Counted from the first letter of the stretch, positions 1 to 5,426 are shown. The stretch: 5,460 nt of DNA from Planctomycetaceae bacterium (GCA_947440895.1 CANETO010000165.1:1-5460), one strand, 5' to 3'. The notes: a model not told the origin generated them from the sequence alone. Numbers and translations are program-made.

Positions 1-1035
1 CGCCGCGATCGGCGTGCAGTATTTTAGGCAGGTGGTCATCACCTGATCGATGCGGAGTCGCGGCAGCGTCCACCGCACCCACATCATCAGCAGCACTCCC
101 AGCGTGGACTTCAGGATCAGATTGCCGCAGCCCAACAGTCTGACGAAATAGTTGGCCGTGTCGCCGGTTCCCTCGCTCAGTCCGAGGAGCGTGGCAACGG
201 GAATCGGCCCGTTCCAGCCCCCCATGAAAAGAACGGCGGCCAGAGCGCTGACCAGAAACATCGAGCCGTACTCGGCCATAAAAAAGAAACTCCATCGCAG
301 GCCGGAATACTCGGTGTGAAAACCGGCGACGAGTTCGCTCTCGGCCTCTGCCAGATCAAATGGAGCACGGTTCACGCTGGCCACGGCACAGGTGACATAG
401 ACCCAGAAGATCACGAACGTGAACGGGTCGTGAAACAGATACCAATTCGAGAGCCAGCCAGACTGCTTCTCGGCGATCGTCACAAGATCCATGCTTCCCG
501 ACAGCATGACCGGCACGACCACACACATGCCCAGCGGCACCTCGTAGCTGACGACCTGGGCTGCTTCCCTCATCGCCCCAAACAAAGACCACTTCGAGGC
601 CGATGCGTAGCCGGCGAGAATGACCCCGAAGACCTCAAGCCCAAGCACGGCCACCACGAAAAAGACGCCCACATTGAGCCGCTGGCCCACGAAGTCAAAG
701 GCAAAAGGCAGAGCGATGAACGCACAGAACGAGGCACAGAAACTGACGTACGGAGCGAGCTTGAACAGCATCCCATCGGCCCCTTCGGGCATCAGGTCTT
801 CCTTGGCAAGAAGCTTGATGCCGTCGGCGAGGGACTGGAGCCAGCCGAACCGGCCACCCGTCCGAGTGGGACCGAGCCTGTCCTGAATCCGAGCGGCGAT
901 CTTTCGCTCAGCCCAGATGAACACGAGTGCCCCGCCCGCGATCACGTTGAGGATCAGCGCGGCGGCGACGGAGGCCGTGATTGCCCAAGCCAACCACTCG
1001 GGCAGGCCGACCGTGTTGATCAGAAAATCAGCCAT
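1..1035 (-). CDS. nuoH: NADH-quinone oxidoreductase subunit H (3' end outside window)
   Basis: NuoH is the membrane subunit of complex I that anchors the peripheral arm and forms part of the quinone entry channel. I translated the minus strand from the ATG at 1035-1033 and found 345 codons open to the window edge, so the C-terminus is cut off. E. coli NuoH is about 325 residues, so little should be missing. Hydrophobic segments alternate with the conserved loops: W-AERK near residues 41-45, followed by RLGPTRTG and LADGIKLLAKED (about 53-81); GYASASKWSLFGAMREAAQ (about 142-160); NRAPFDLAEAESELVAGFH (about 222-240), the acidic loop lining the quinone chamber; and WVRWTLPRLRIDQ (about 318-330). 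An in-frame TGA lies 15 nt upstream of the ATG, so this is the first possible ATG. I see no clear Shine-Dalgarno. It is the last nuo gene visible and lies 283 bp after nuoD, where nuoE-F-G would normally be. Confidence 0.97.
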   Translation of the reverse strand, partial: MADFLINTVGLPEWLAWAITASVAAALILNVIAGGALVFIWAERKIAARIQDRLGPTRTGGRFGWLQSLADGIKLLAKEDLMPEGADGMLFKLAPYVSFCASFCAFIALPFAFDFVGQRLNVGVFFVVAVLGLEVFGVILAGYASASKWSLFGAMREAAQVVSYEVPLGMCVVVPVMLSGSMDLVTIAEKQSGWLSNWYLFHDPFTFVIFWVYVTCAVASVNRAPFDLAEAESELVAGFHTEYSGLRWSFFFMAEYGSMFLVSALAAVLFMGGWNGPIPVATLLGLSEGTGDTANYFVRLLGCGNLILKSTLGVLLMMWVRWTLPRLRIDQVMTTCLKYCTPIAA

Positions 1036-1079
1036 CGGTACTGAATGTCAGGCCAGGTTTCGGAGAGGGGCGCCGGACG

Positions 1080-1146
1080 GGTGAAAACACCGTCAAAACG
1101 ACGAATTTCACGGGCCAGAAAGACTTCGTGAAATTTCGCACGAAGT
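1080..1146 (-). promoter_or_regulatory. Overlapping, mutually exclusive hairpins upstream of nuoH
   Basis: Two perfect 8-bp inverted repeats share three bases. ACTTCGTG (1123-1130) pairs with CACGAAGT (1139-1146) around an 8-nt loop, and AATTTCAC (1104-1111) pairs with GTGAAATT (1128-1135) around a 16-nt loop. Both pairings use 1128-1130, so only one can form at a time. A third element, GGTG-AAAA-CACC (1080-1091), can fold alone or its GTGAAA can pair with TTTCAC at 1106-1111. In the nuo transcript this gives a chain of segments with alternative pairings, as in attenuators. No U-rich tract follows, so an intrinsic terminator is not supported. A regulatory role is inference only. mRNA processing or a protein-binding site is equally possible. 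Confidence 0.35.
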
Positions 1147-1238
1147 GTGCACCAAGTCGCTCGAATTCACAAGTACCATCGGGGGAAACCGGTCGAAAGT
1201 CCCATCACTCCAGTCGCTTCAACCTCTGACGAGCCGGG

Positions 1239-1298
1239 GGCGGTGGAAGCCGAAGCGAGTCGGGCTATCCTGCCCTCGAGTCGGAGGCTTGCACCGCC
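1239..1298 (-). other. Long stem-loop just downstream of nuoD
   Basis: GGCGGTGGAAGCC (1239-1251) and GGCTTGCACCGCC (1286-1298) are inverted repeats of 13 bp with a single mismatch. They enclose a 34-nt loop containing a second small stem, GGGC (1262-1265) with GCCC (1272-1275), and a direct repeat of CGAGTCGG (1256-1263 and 1277-1284). The outer arm starts 20 nt after the nuoD stop codon. No T-run follows on the minus strand, so it lacks the form of an intrinsic terminator. It may stabilise or mark a processing point in the nuo mRNA, or reduce read-through to nuoH. Confidence 0.4.
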
Positions 1299-1318
1299 AC
1301 CGGCGGCCCGATTCCGTT

Positions 1319-2527
1319 CTAACGGTCAATCTCGCCCATCACGATGTCGAGGCTCCCCACGATGGCCGGCACGTCGGCAATCAGGCAGCCGCGGCAGAGT
1401 TCGTGAGTGACCGCAAGGTTCGAGAAGGAGCTTGATCGTGCCCGCACCCGCCACGGAATGGCGGAGCCATCGCTGATGAGATAAAAGCCCATCTGCCCCT
1501 TCGGGCACTCGGTTTCGAGATAGGCATCGCCGGCCGGGATCTTTTCGGTCAGTTTGACCGGTTCACCGAGCGGTCCCTTGCAGGCGGCATAGCGGTCAAT
1601 TGCCTGCCTGACGAGATCCATCGATTGCACCACCTCCAACATCCGCACGAAGAAGCGATGCCAGCAGTCACCGATCACGGCGTCGGATGGCACCGGCGGA
1701 TACTGGTGATCCCGCGGATAATGGCCGTTTTTCATCACGGCAACCTCGAACGCGTAGCCGTCGTACATCGCAGTGTAGATGCTTTCGCCGTCCCGACGCA
1801 TGTCCTGATCGACACCACTCCCCCGTAGCACCGGGCCCGAACAGCCGTATTCGATCGCCAACTCCGGCGACATCACGCCGATCGCGGCCGTCCGCTTCAC
1901 GAAGATGGCGTTGGTGGTGAGCAACGCATGGTATTCCTTGATGACCGGCTCGAACTGATCGAGGAACTCCTCGCACTTCCGCAGCCAACCAGGTGGCAGA
2001 TCCGCGGTCAGCCCTCCCACCGTGATGTAGCTGTAGGTGAGCCGCGCACCACACGCCTCCTCGAAGAGGTCGAGGATCTTTTCCCGTTCGCGGAAGGCGT
2101 AGAGAAACGGACTGAACGTGCCGAGATCGAGGCCGTAGGCGCCCATGCCAACAAGGTGGCTGGCGATCCGCCCCATCTCCGCAATCAGCACCCGGAGATG
2201 CCGGGCCCGCTCGCTCACCTGATAGTGCATCAGCTTCTCGACGGCCAAAGACCAGCCGAGGTTCATGTTCATGGCGGCGAGATAGTCCATCCGGTCGGTG
2301 TATGGAATCCACTGCCGGGCGGTCAGGTTCTCGCCAATCTTTTCCGCGCACCGGTGGAGGTAGCCGATGTGTGGCTCCACCTCGGAGACAATCTCGCCGT
2401 CAGTCCGCAGCACGAGCCGGAGCACGCCGTGCGTGCTGGGGTGCTGCGGCCCCATATTGACGAGCATTTCGTCGGTGCGGACGTCGAATTCGATGATCCG
2501 CGGGTCGTCGTCGATCAGCTGGGCCAT
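1319..2527 (-). CDS. nuoD: NADH-quinone oxidoreductase subunit D (49 kDa subunit)
   Basis: NuoD is the hydrogenase-like peripheral-arm subunit of complex I that, with NuoB, builds the quinone-reduction site. The frame gives 402 residues, normal for the family. It shows MGPQHPSTHGVLRL (25-38), EPHIGYLHR (51-59), DYLAAMNMNLGWSLAVEKL (81-99), the HLVGMG loop (124-129), LRGSGVDQDMRRD (234-246), and the C-terminal block from about residue 359 ending in MGEIDR. By alignment from memory, the quinone-contacting His and Tyr known from Thermus and mammalian enzymes correspond to H33 and Y82, and both are present with the same 49-residue spacing. A Cys at 60 replaces the more usual Gly after the LHR motif. 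The ATG at 2527 precedes the first conserved block by about 24 residues. AAGGA lies upstream, but at a rather long spacing of about 13 nt. The gene starts 51 nt after the nuoC stop and is a separate gene, not an NuoCD fusion. Confidence 0.98.
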   Translation of the reverse strand: MAQLIDDDPRIIEFDVRTDEMLVNMGPQHPSTHGVLRLVLRTDGEIVSEVEPHIGYLHRCAEKIGENLTARQWIPYTDRMDYLAAMNMNLGWSLAVEKLMHYQVSERARHLRVLIAEMGRIASHLVGMGAYGLDLGTFSPFLYAFREREKILDLFEEACGARLTYSYITVGGLTADLPPGWLRKCEEFLDQFEPVIKEYHALLTTNAIFVKRTAAIGVMSPELAIEYGCSGPVLRGSGVDQDMRRDGESIYTAMYDGYAFEVAVMKNGHYPRDHQYPPVPSDAVIGDCWHRFFVRMLEVVQSMDLVRQAIDRYAACKGPLGEPVKLTEKIPAGDAYLETECPKGQMGFYLISDGSAIPWRVRARSSSFSNLAVTHELCRGCLIADVPAIVGSLDIVMGEIDR

Positions 2528-2578
2528 GGTGGTGTGTTGATCCTTGTCGAGAACTGATGACGGTCGATCACGCGAATG

Positions 2579-3109
2579 CTAGCGGCCACGAATGCCGTGG
2601 TATTCCAAAGGCTGCTCGTAATCCTTGCGGAGAGGATGGCCTTCCCAATCCTCCGGGCAGAGGATCCGCCGCAGGTCGGGATGGCCAGTGAACCAAACGC
2701 CCGAGAGGTCGTAAACCTCGCGCTCGTGCCAGTTGGCACCACGCCAGACGCCCGCCACGCTGCCCACTTCGGGAAGTTGCCCAGGCACATCCCCCTTCCA
2801 CCGCGGCAGCTTCACTTTCAGCACGATGCTGACACGCGATGCGGTGCTCCAGAGGTGGTAGACGAGTTCCGTATGGGGCTGCCAGGTTGCCTTGGCCGCC
2901 TTTTTGGGGTCGGGCTCGAACCAATCGACCGCGGTGATGCACTCGATGGAGTCAAACCGCACCTGGCTCTTTTCCCGCAGCCAACGACAGACATCGACCA
3001 ACCGCGACGGCTCGATCTCGATCCAGGGATCGAGTGCGTCGAGGCGACTGCCGCTCACGGCTCCGGGCAGTGCCGCCTCCAACTGTTCCAGGAATCCTGG
3101 ACCTCTCAT
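2579..3109 (-). CDS. nuoC: NADH-quinone oxidoreductase subunit C (30 kDa subunit)
   Basis: NuoC is a peripheral-arm subunit of complex I, without cofactor, that packs against NuoD near the quinone site. The product is 176 residues, at the short end of the usual range. The family signature is clear near the C-terminus: ERE-V-YDL (129-135), then GVWFTGHPDLRRIL (137-150), PEDWEG (152-157) and PLRKDY (159-164). The N-terminal half contains the expected region around VRFDSIECITAVDWFE (50-65). The ATG at 3109 is chosen because AGAGG sits 6 nt upstream of it. The same arrangement is repeated 14 nt further upstream but leads to a 5-codon frame only. The upstream gap to nuoA is 138 bp with no nuoB, the usual gene there, so C and D remain paired while B is absent. 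Confidence 0.97.
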   Translation of the reverse strand: MRGPGFLEQLEAALPGAVSGSRLDALDPWIEIEPSRLVDVCRWLREKSQVRFDSIECITAVDWFEPDPKKAAKATWQPHTELVYHLWSTASRVSIVLKVKLPRWKGDVPGQLPEVGSVAGVWRGANWHEREVYDLSGVWFTGHPDLRRILCPEDWEGHPLRKDYEQPLEYHGIRGR

Positions 3110-3137
3110 GACAGACCTCTCATGGCAGACCTCTCGT
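3096..3137 (-). repeat. 14-bp tandem repeat duplicating the nuoC ribosome-binding site and start
   Basis: Read on the minus strand, three consecutive 14-mers are ACGAGAGGTCTGCC (3137-3124), ATGAGAGGTCTGTC (3123-3110) and ATGAGAGGTCCAGG (3109-3096). Each holds GAGAGGTC. The second unit supplies AGAGG for the nuoC ATG at 3109, and the first supplies the same spacing for an ATG at 3123. Because 14 is not a multiple of three, the upstream ATG opens a different frame, M-R-G-L-S-stop. Its TGA (3108-3106) overlaps the nuoC ATG as ATGA. This looks like slippage duplication of the initiation region. The short frame could feed ribosomes to nuoC by translational coupling or compete with it. Confidence 0.7.
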
Positions 3138-3217
3138 GACGGAATGTCGTTGCGTTCGCTGTATGAAGTTCGAAGAGACGGCCTGCACGTGGCAGTGGGC
3201 GGTCGCCAGAACTTGAT

Positions 3218-3239
3218 CCACTACCGGCAGGGGCAGTGG
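3218..3239 (-). other. Small hairpin just after nuoA
   Basis: CCACT (3218-3222) and AGTGG (3235-3239) pair. After one mismatch the stem continues with two G-C pairs, leaving a 6-nt loop. It begins 9 nt beyond the nuoA stop codon, in the 138-bp nuoA-nuoC gap. No T-run follows on the minus strand, so I do not call it a terminator. The rest of this gap shows nothing recognisable apart from the repeat at the nuoC start, and in particular no NuoB cysteine motif. Confidence 0.25.
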
Positions 3240-3247
3240 CTCGCCCG

Positions 3248-3847
3248 TTATCCGCCCGTTCCTCGCTCGCTCGTACCTGATTTTTGTCCGGCGGCCACCT
3301 GCGAGGATACCGCGCGCACCCAGTCGAGATCGCCGCGGTACCAGACATAGGCAAACCCGACCAACAGCACCGCGAAGAATGCCGCCATGTCGACCGCAGC
3401 CGTCCGGGAGAGCAGCGTGCCGGCGTGCGTGACGGCCTCGGCAGGCCCACCCGACCAATCTGGAAAGACAGGAACGGCCGGATTCTCAACACCAAACTCC
3501 CTGATCAGCCCGGCAGCTGCCGGAGTCAGCGTCTGGCCATCAGACTGCACGGTCACCAGGGACGGGTCGGAGAGTTGCACAGCCTTCCCAAACACGGTGG
3601 CCCAAGGGAAGAAGAGGGCAACCTCCACGTCGAAAATGATGAACAGCAGAGCGACCACATAAAACCGCAGGTCAAACTGCACAAAACTCGACCCGATCGT
3701 GGGCTCGCCGCACTCATAGACCTCGAGCTTTTCGGCATTGGGAACCCGAGGACGCACCAGCCAGCCGACCAACAAATTGACGAAGAGAAACGCCGCCCCG
3801 AGGGCGACGAACAGGGCGACATAGCCGGCAATCAGAACGGGATGCAT
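3248..3847 (-). CDS. nuoA: NADH-quinone oxidoreductase subunit A with a long internal insert
   Basis: NuoA is a small three-helix membrane subunit of complex I beside NuoH. It carries the mobile loop near the quinone site. The frame encodes 199 residues, against about 120-150 in most bacteria. Helix 1 spans about 4-31, the conserved YECGEP lies at 44-49 in the loop, and helix 2 (about 62-82) contains the hallmark FDVEVALFFPWA (72-83). Helix 3 is at about 152-170. Between helices 2 and 3 there are about 65 hydrophilic residues (86-150) that account for most of the extra length, plus a C-terminal tail of about 25 residues. The insert is probably on the outer side of the membrane, if topology follows known NuoA. 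The ATG at 3847 starts directly before helix 1, 35 nt after nuoI, with only a weak GAG as ribosome-binding site. Confidence 0.96.
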   Translation of the reverse strand: MHPVLIAGYVALFVALGAAFLFVNLLVGWLVRPRVPNAEKLEVYECGEPTIGSSFVQFDLRFYVVALLFIIFDVEVALFFPWATVFGKAVQLSDPSLVTVQSDGQTLTPAAAGLIREFGVENPAVPVFPDWSGGPAEAVTHAGTLLSRTAAVDMAAFFAVLLVGFAYVWYRGDLDWVRAVSSQVAAGQKSGTSERGTGG

Positions 3848-3882
3848 CGGAAATCACTCAGCTGGGGAACGGATTGGGCCGC

Positions 3883-4410
3883 TCACTGGTTGGGCCCACC
3901 GTGGACCGGGTCAACGATCACCTTGGAGGCCGCCACAGCGGTTGGATTGAGCGTGGAACGTCCCCAGGCAACTTCGACCGGAAGGCGGGCAAAATCGACG
4001 ATCGTGCCGTCGCGGCTGTAGCAACTCAGGTCGAGCGTTGATCCCATGAAGATGCAGTCCACTGGGCACGGCTCCACACAGAGTGCACAGAACATGCACT
4101 TCGAATAGTCGATTGTGAAGCCGCTGACCCGAAAGCCCTTGCCACCACTGACCCGCTCCTTACCGATGTAGATGCAATCGACAGGGCAGGCTTTGGAGCA
4201 CTGGTCGCAGGCGATGCACGTCGTGAGATCGTAGCGATGAAAGCCGCGATAACGGGCCGCGACGGGTGCGGGCAATTCCGGATACTCAAAGTGCTCGGTG
4301 AACGTACGCCGATTTTGGTCGTACGTGCTGCTAAAGACCCGCAGGGTCACCAGCATGCCTTCCACCACGGTCCGCACGGCCGTGAACAGGTTTCGGAACC
4401 ATTCTCGCAT
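3883..4410 (-). CDS. nuoI: NADH-quinone oxidoreductase subunit I (two 4Fe-4S clusters)
   Basis: NuoI is the ferredoxin-like peripheral subunit that carries clusters N6a and N6b and relays electrons toward NuoB. With the ATG at 4410 it has 175 residues, normal for the family. Two cysteine motifs are complete: C65-x2-C68-x2-C71-x3-C75-P and C105-x2-C108-x2-C111-x3-C115-P. Each is followed by PVDC-I, giving extra cysteines at 79 and 119. The amphipathic N-terminus (REWFRNLFTAVRTVVEGM) fits the membrane-contacting helix of NuoI. The frame is open upstream to a TTG at 4467, but the ATG is preferred because it starts at the expected N-terminus and has GGAAG just 4 nt upstream. It is the first gene of the visible cluster, whereas in the common order nuoI follows nuoH. 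A promoter-like pair lies about 100 bp upstream. Confidence 0.97.
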   Translation of the reverse strand: MREWFRNLFTAVRTVVEGMLVTLRVFSSTYDQNRRTFTEHFEYPELPAPVAARYRGFHRYDLTTCIACDQCSKACPVDCIYIGKERVSGGKGFRVSGFTIDYSKCMFCALCVEPCPVDCIFMGSTLDLSCYSRDGTIVDFARLPVEVAWGRSTLNPTAVAASKVIVDPVHGGPNQ

Positions 4411-4509
4411 GGCACTTCCAGTCGACGGTGCATCCGGAACGAGGCTGCCCAGCGGCGACACCCGCAAGAAGCATCCTGCGTTTCACCGAGCCGCGCTGCG
4501 TCGCGTGAG

Positions 4510-4537
4510 AGTATAGAGACCGCCTCAGCACCAACAA
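4510..4537 (-). promoter_or_regulatory. Sigma70-like promoter for the nuo cluster
   Basis: Read on the minus strand, TTGTTG (4537-4532) and TATACT (4515-4510) are separated by 16 bp. The -10 matches TATAAT at five of six positions and the -35 matches TTGACA at four (assuming the standard consensus applies here). Transcription would start near 4503 and give a leader of about 93 nt before the nuoI ATG. It is the best such pair I found upstream of nuoI. The position is inferred and planctomycete promoter consensus is less well established. Confidence 0.5.
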
Positions 4538-4584
4538 GCGGCGGTCCTGTTTTCTGCGTTCCCGGAGGGTTTGCACAGACCGAA

Positions 4585-4625
4585 CACGGCCCTCACCACT
4601 TCCCGCTGTCTGGCTCCGGGCCGTG
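4585..4625. other. Inverted repeat between the two divergent promoters
   Basis: CACGGCCC (4585-4592) and GGGCCGTG (4618-4625) are perfect 8-bp inverted repeats separated by 25 nt. The site lies between the nuo and csrA promoters, about 50 bp upstream of the nuo -35. It could be a hairpin or a two-part protein-binding site. There is no T-run on either side to suggest a terminator. Confidence 0.25.
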
Positions 4626-4764
4626 GAAGCCGCCGCCTCGGGCTACAAACCGATACCGACTGTCCGCTCCCACCACCCCCCATACCAGGGATTCGGCTTC
4701 ACTCAAAATCGTGCGATACACAGCCATTCCCCTCAAATACCAGCGCCGTTGGCCTGGGAATTGC

Positions 4765-4792
4765 TTGACCACGCCGCACAACCATCTATATT
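4765..4792 (+). promoter_or_regulatory. Sigma70-like promoter for csrA
   Basis: TTGACC (4765-4770) and TATATT (4787-4792) are separated by 16 bp. Each differs from consensus at one position (TTGACA and TATAAT). A second possible -10, TATTTA (4789-4794), overlaps at 18-bp spacing. The predicted start near 4799 gives a leader of about 94 nt before the csrA ATG. The AT-rich -10 stands out in GC-rich surroundings. Confidence 0.6.
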
Positions 4793-4879
4793 TAAGGCGT
4801 TGGAGTCACCCCCGCTTCCCTGTCTTCGCCACGACGGCGAATGGTGACGCGGATCGACGGGCTTTCTCCGCAGACCACC

Positions 4880-4887
4880 AAGGAAGG
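4880..4887 (+). promoter_or_regulatory. csrA Shine-Dalgarno overlapping a CsrA-like GGA site
   Basis: AAGGAAGG is followed by TTTTT and the csrA ATG, a strong ribosome-binding site at 5-nt spacing and the best in this window. The surrounding CCAAGGAAG resembles the published CsrA consensus core ACARGGAUG at seven of nine positions. A CsrA site over the ribosome-binding site is the known way CsrA represses its own and other messages, so autoregulation is plausible but inferred. Confidence 0.55.
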
Positions 4888-4892
4888 TTTTT

Positions 4893-5144
4893 ATGTTGGT
4901 CCTGTCACGGAAAAAAGACGAGAGCATCGTCATCAATAACGACATCACGATCGTGGTGGTCGAAATCCGTGGCGACAAGGTGCGGCTTGGCGTTGAGGCA
5001 CCGAAAGAGGTGCCTGTTCACAGGCAGGAAGTCTTCGAGGCCATCGCCCGAGGCGAGACGGTCGCGGAATCCGTCGATACCGATTCCAGCAAAAGAACCT
5101 CTTCAGATGAGCCCGTCGCCCGCGATCAGCCGCGTTCCAACTGA
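4893..5144 (+). CDS. csrA: Carbon storage regulator CsrA (RNA-binding translational regulator)
   Basis: CsrA is a small dimeric protein that binds GGA motifs in mRNA leaders and alters translation or stability, often affecting carbon metabolism, motility or surface life. The product is 83 residues. It opens with MLVLSRKKDE, carrying the RNA-contact residues L4 and R6. The core GDKVRLGVEAPKEVPVHRQE (27-46) contains V42 and R44, the other key RNA-binding positions in E. coli CsrA. Residues 1-55 cover the whole family domain. The remaining tail of about 28 residues is polar, rich in Ser, Asp, Glu and Arg, with no recognised motif, and makes it longer than E. coli CsrA (61 residues). A strong Shine-Dalgarno and an upstream promoter fix the start. 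The gene diverges from the nuo cluster and precedes a tRNA gene on the same strand. There is no flagellar neighbour such as fliW or hag in the window. Confidence 0.96.
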   Translation: MLVLSRKKDESIVINNDITIVVVEIRGDKVRLGVEAPKEVPVHRQEVFEAIARGETVAESVDTDSSKRTSSDEPVARDQPRSN

Positions 5145-5202
5145 TTCTCCGGCAGGCTTTCCTCGGCTCGCTCTCTTTCTTTGCCGTGCTCTCCGGGTTT
5201 CC

Positions 5203-5245
5203 GCGGCGGCGTGTGTCGGGCACGTGCGTGCTGATGCGTCGCCGC
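5203..5245 (+). other. GC-rich nested hairpin downstream of csrA
   Basis: GCGGCGGCGTG (5203-5213) pairs with TGCGTCGCCGC (5235-5245) across 11 positions, three of them G-U wobbles in RNA. A small inner stem is possible, GCAC (5220-5223) with GTGC (5228-5231). It lies 58 nt after the csrA stop. It could end or protect the csrA message, but no T-run follows, so an intrinsic terminator is only a weak possibility. Confidence 0.3.
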
Positions 5246-5335
5246 AGAGGCAGCGATCGCAACTGAAAATCCCCGCATGCGTACGGCCTCAGAATTTGGC
5301 TGACAGGAGAGGCTGTTCGAACGGCCAGTTCGCGG

Positions 5336-5341
5336 TATGCT
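5336..5341 (+). promoter_or_regulatory. Possible -10 element for the tRNA-Glu gene
   Basis: TATGCT matches TATAAT at four of six positions and ends 12 bp before the mature tRNA 5' end, a typical position for a tRNA promoter. The -35 is poor: TGTTCG (5314-5319) sits at 16-bp spacing. The tRNA may instead be read from further upstream together with csrA. Confidence 0.3.
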
Positions 5342-5353
5342 GGGAGCACGTGC

Positions 5354-5426
5354 GGCCCTGTCGTCTAGGGGCCTAGGACACTGGCCTTTCACGCCGGTAA
5401 CACGGGTTCGAATCCCGTCAGGGTCA
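5354..5426 (+). tRNA. tRNA-Glu, anticodon UUC
   Basis: The 73-nt sequence folds into a standard cloverleaf. The acceptor stem GGCCCTG (5354-5360) pairs with CAGGGTC (5419-5425), with one G-U pair, and A5426 is the discriminator. The D arm is GTCT/GGAC with a T-G wobble. The anticodon stem CTGGC/GCCGG encloses the loop CTTTCAC, with anticodon TTC at 5388-5390. The variable loop is short and the T arm is ACGGG-TTCGAAT-CCCGT. The D arm, GUCU-AGG-block and loop CUUUCAC closely resemble E. coli tRNA-Glu. CCA is not encoded (TTT follows), so it must be added after transcription. It is not part of a tRNA cluster in this window. Confidence 0.96.

Larger units (their letters stand above)
1036..1318. 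other. Non-coding nuoD-nuoH gap with inverted repeats
   Basis: These 283 bp separate the nuoD stop from the nuoH start, the place where many bacteria carry nuoE, nuoF and nuoG. I see no iron-sulfur or flavin/NADH-binding motif in any frame and no remnant of those genes. The gap instead holds two groups of inverted repeats, at 1080-1146 and 1239-1298, listed separately. A poor promoter-like pair for nuoH can be drawn on the minus strand, but its -10 matches only three of six consensus bases, so I do not call it. The gap is probably transcribed as part of the nuo message. Confidence 0.6.
4411..4892. other. Divergent intergenic region between nuoI and csrA
   Basis: These 482 bp separate two genes read in opposite directions. 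They hold one outward-facing sigma70-like promoter for each gene, listed separately, giving predicted leaders of roughly 90 nt on both sides. Between them is an inverted repeat at 4585-4625 and about 140 bp without obvious features. Several short frames cross the region, but none shows a recognisable domain or convincing start. GGA triplets, the core of CsrA-binding sites, occur in both predicted leaders. Confidence 0.6.

Noticed and set aside
316..1044. 242-codon open frame on the plus strand
   Set aside because: It lies antisense to nuoH, whose translation matches the family along its whole length. The product is rich in His, Arg, Asp and Pro with no domain.
1145..1435. 96-codon plus-strand frame in the nuoD-nuoH gap
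   Set aside because: It runs into the 3' end of nuoD on the opposite strand, shows no domain and covers the inverted repeats. Its composition looks non-coding.
1928..2557. 209-codon open frame on the plus strand
   Set aside because: It is antisense to nuoD, with no ribosome-binding site or recognisable motif, and is typical of the shadow frames of GC-rich genes.
3110..3247. Possible remnant of nuoB between nuoA and nuoC
   Set aside because: The gap is only 138 bp, and no NuoB cysteine motif or similar peptide is visible in any frame.
4411..4467. N-terminal extension of NuoI from a TTG codon at 4467
   Set aside because: The added 19 residues have no family counterpart, and the ATG at 4410 has its own GGAAG and the expected N-terminus.
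4593..4727. 44-codon minus-strand frame starting M-A-V-Y-R-T between nuoI and csrA
   Set aside because: GAGGGG lies before the ATG but too close (about 3 nt), and the product has no recognised motif. It could be a real small protein only if conserved in relatives.
4237..5376. 379-codon plus-strand frame spanning the intergenic region and csrA
   Set aside because: It overlaps nuoI antisense and csrA in another frame, with no family motif. csrA has a clear promoter, ribosome-binding site and domain.
5354..5426. tRNA-Glu as an integration site for a mobile element
   Set aside because: No integrase gene, no repeat of the tRNA 3' end and no phage-like gene is seen in the window. Only 34 bp follow the tRNA, so it cannot be tested here.
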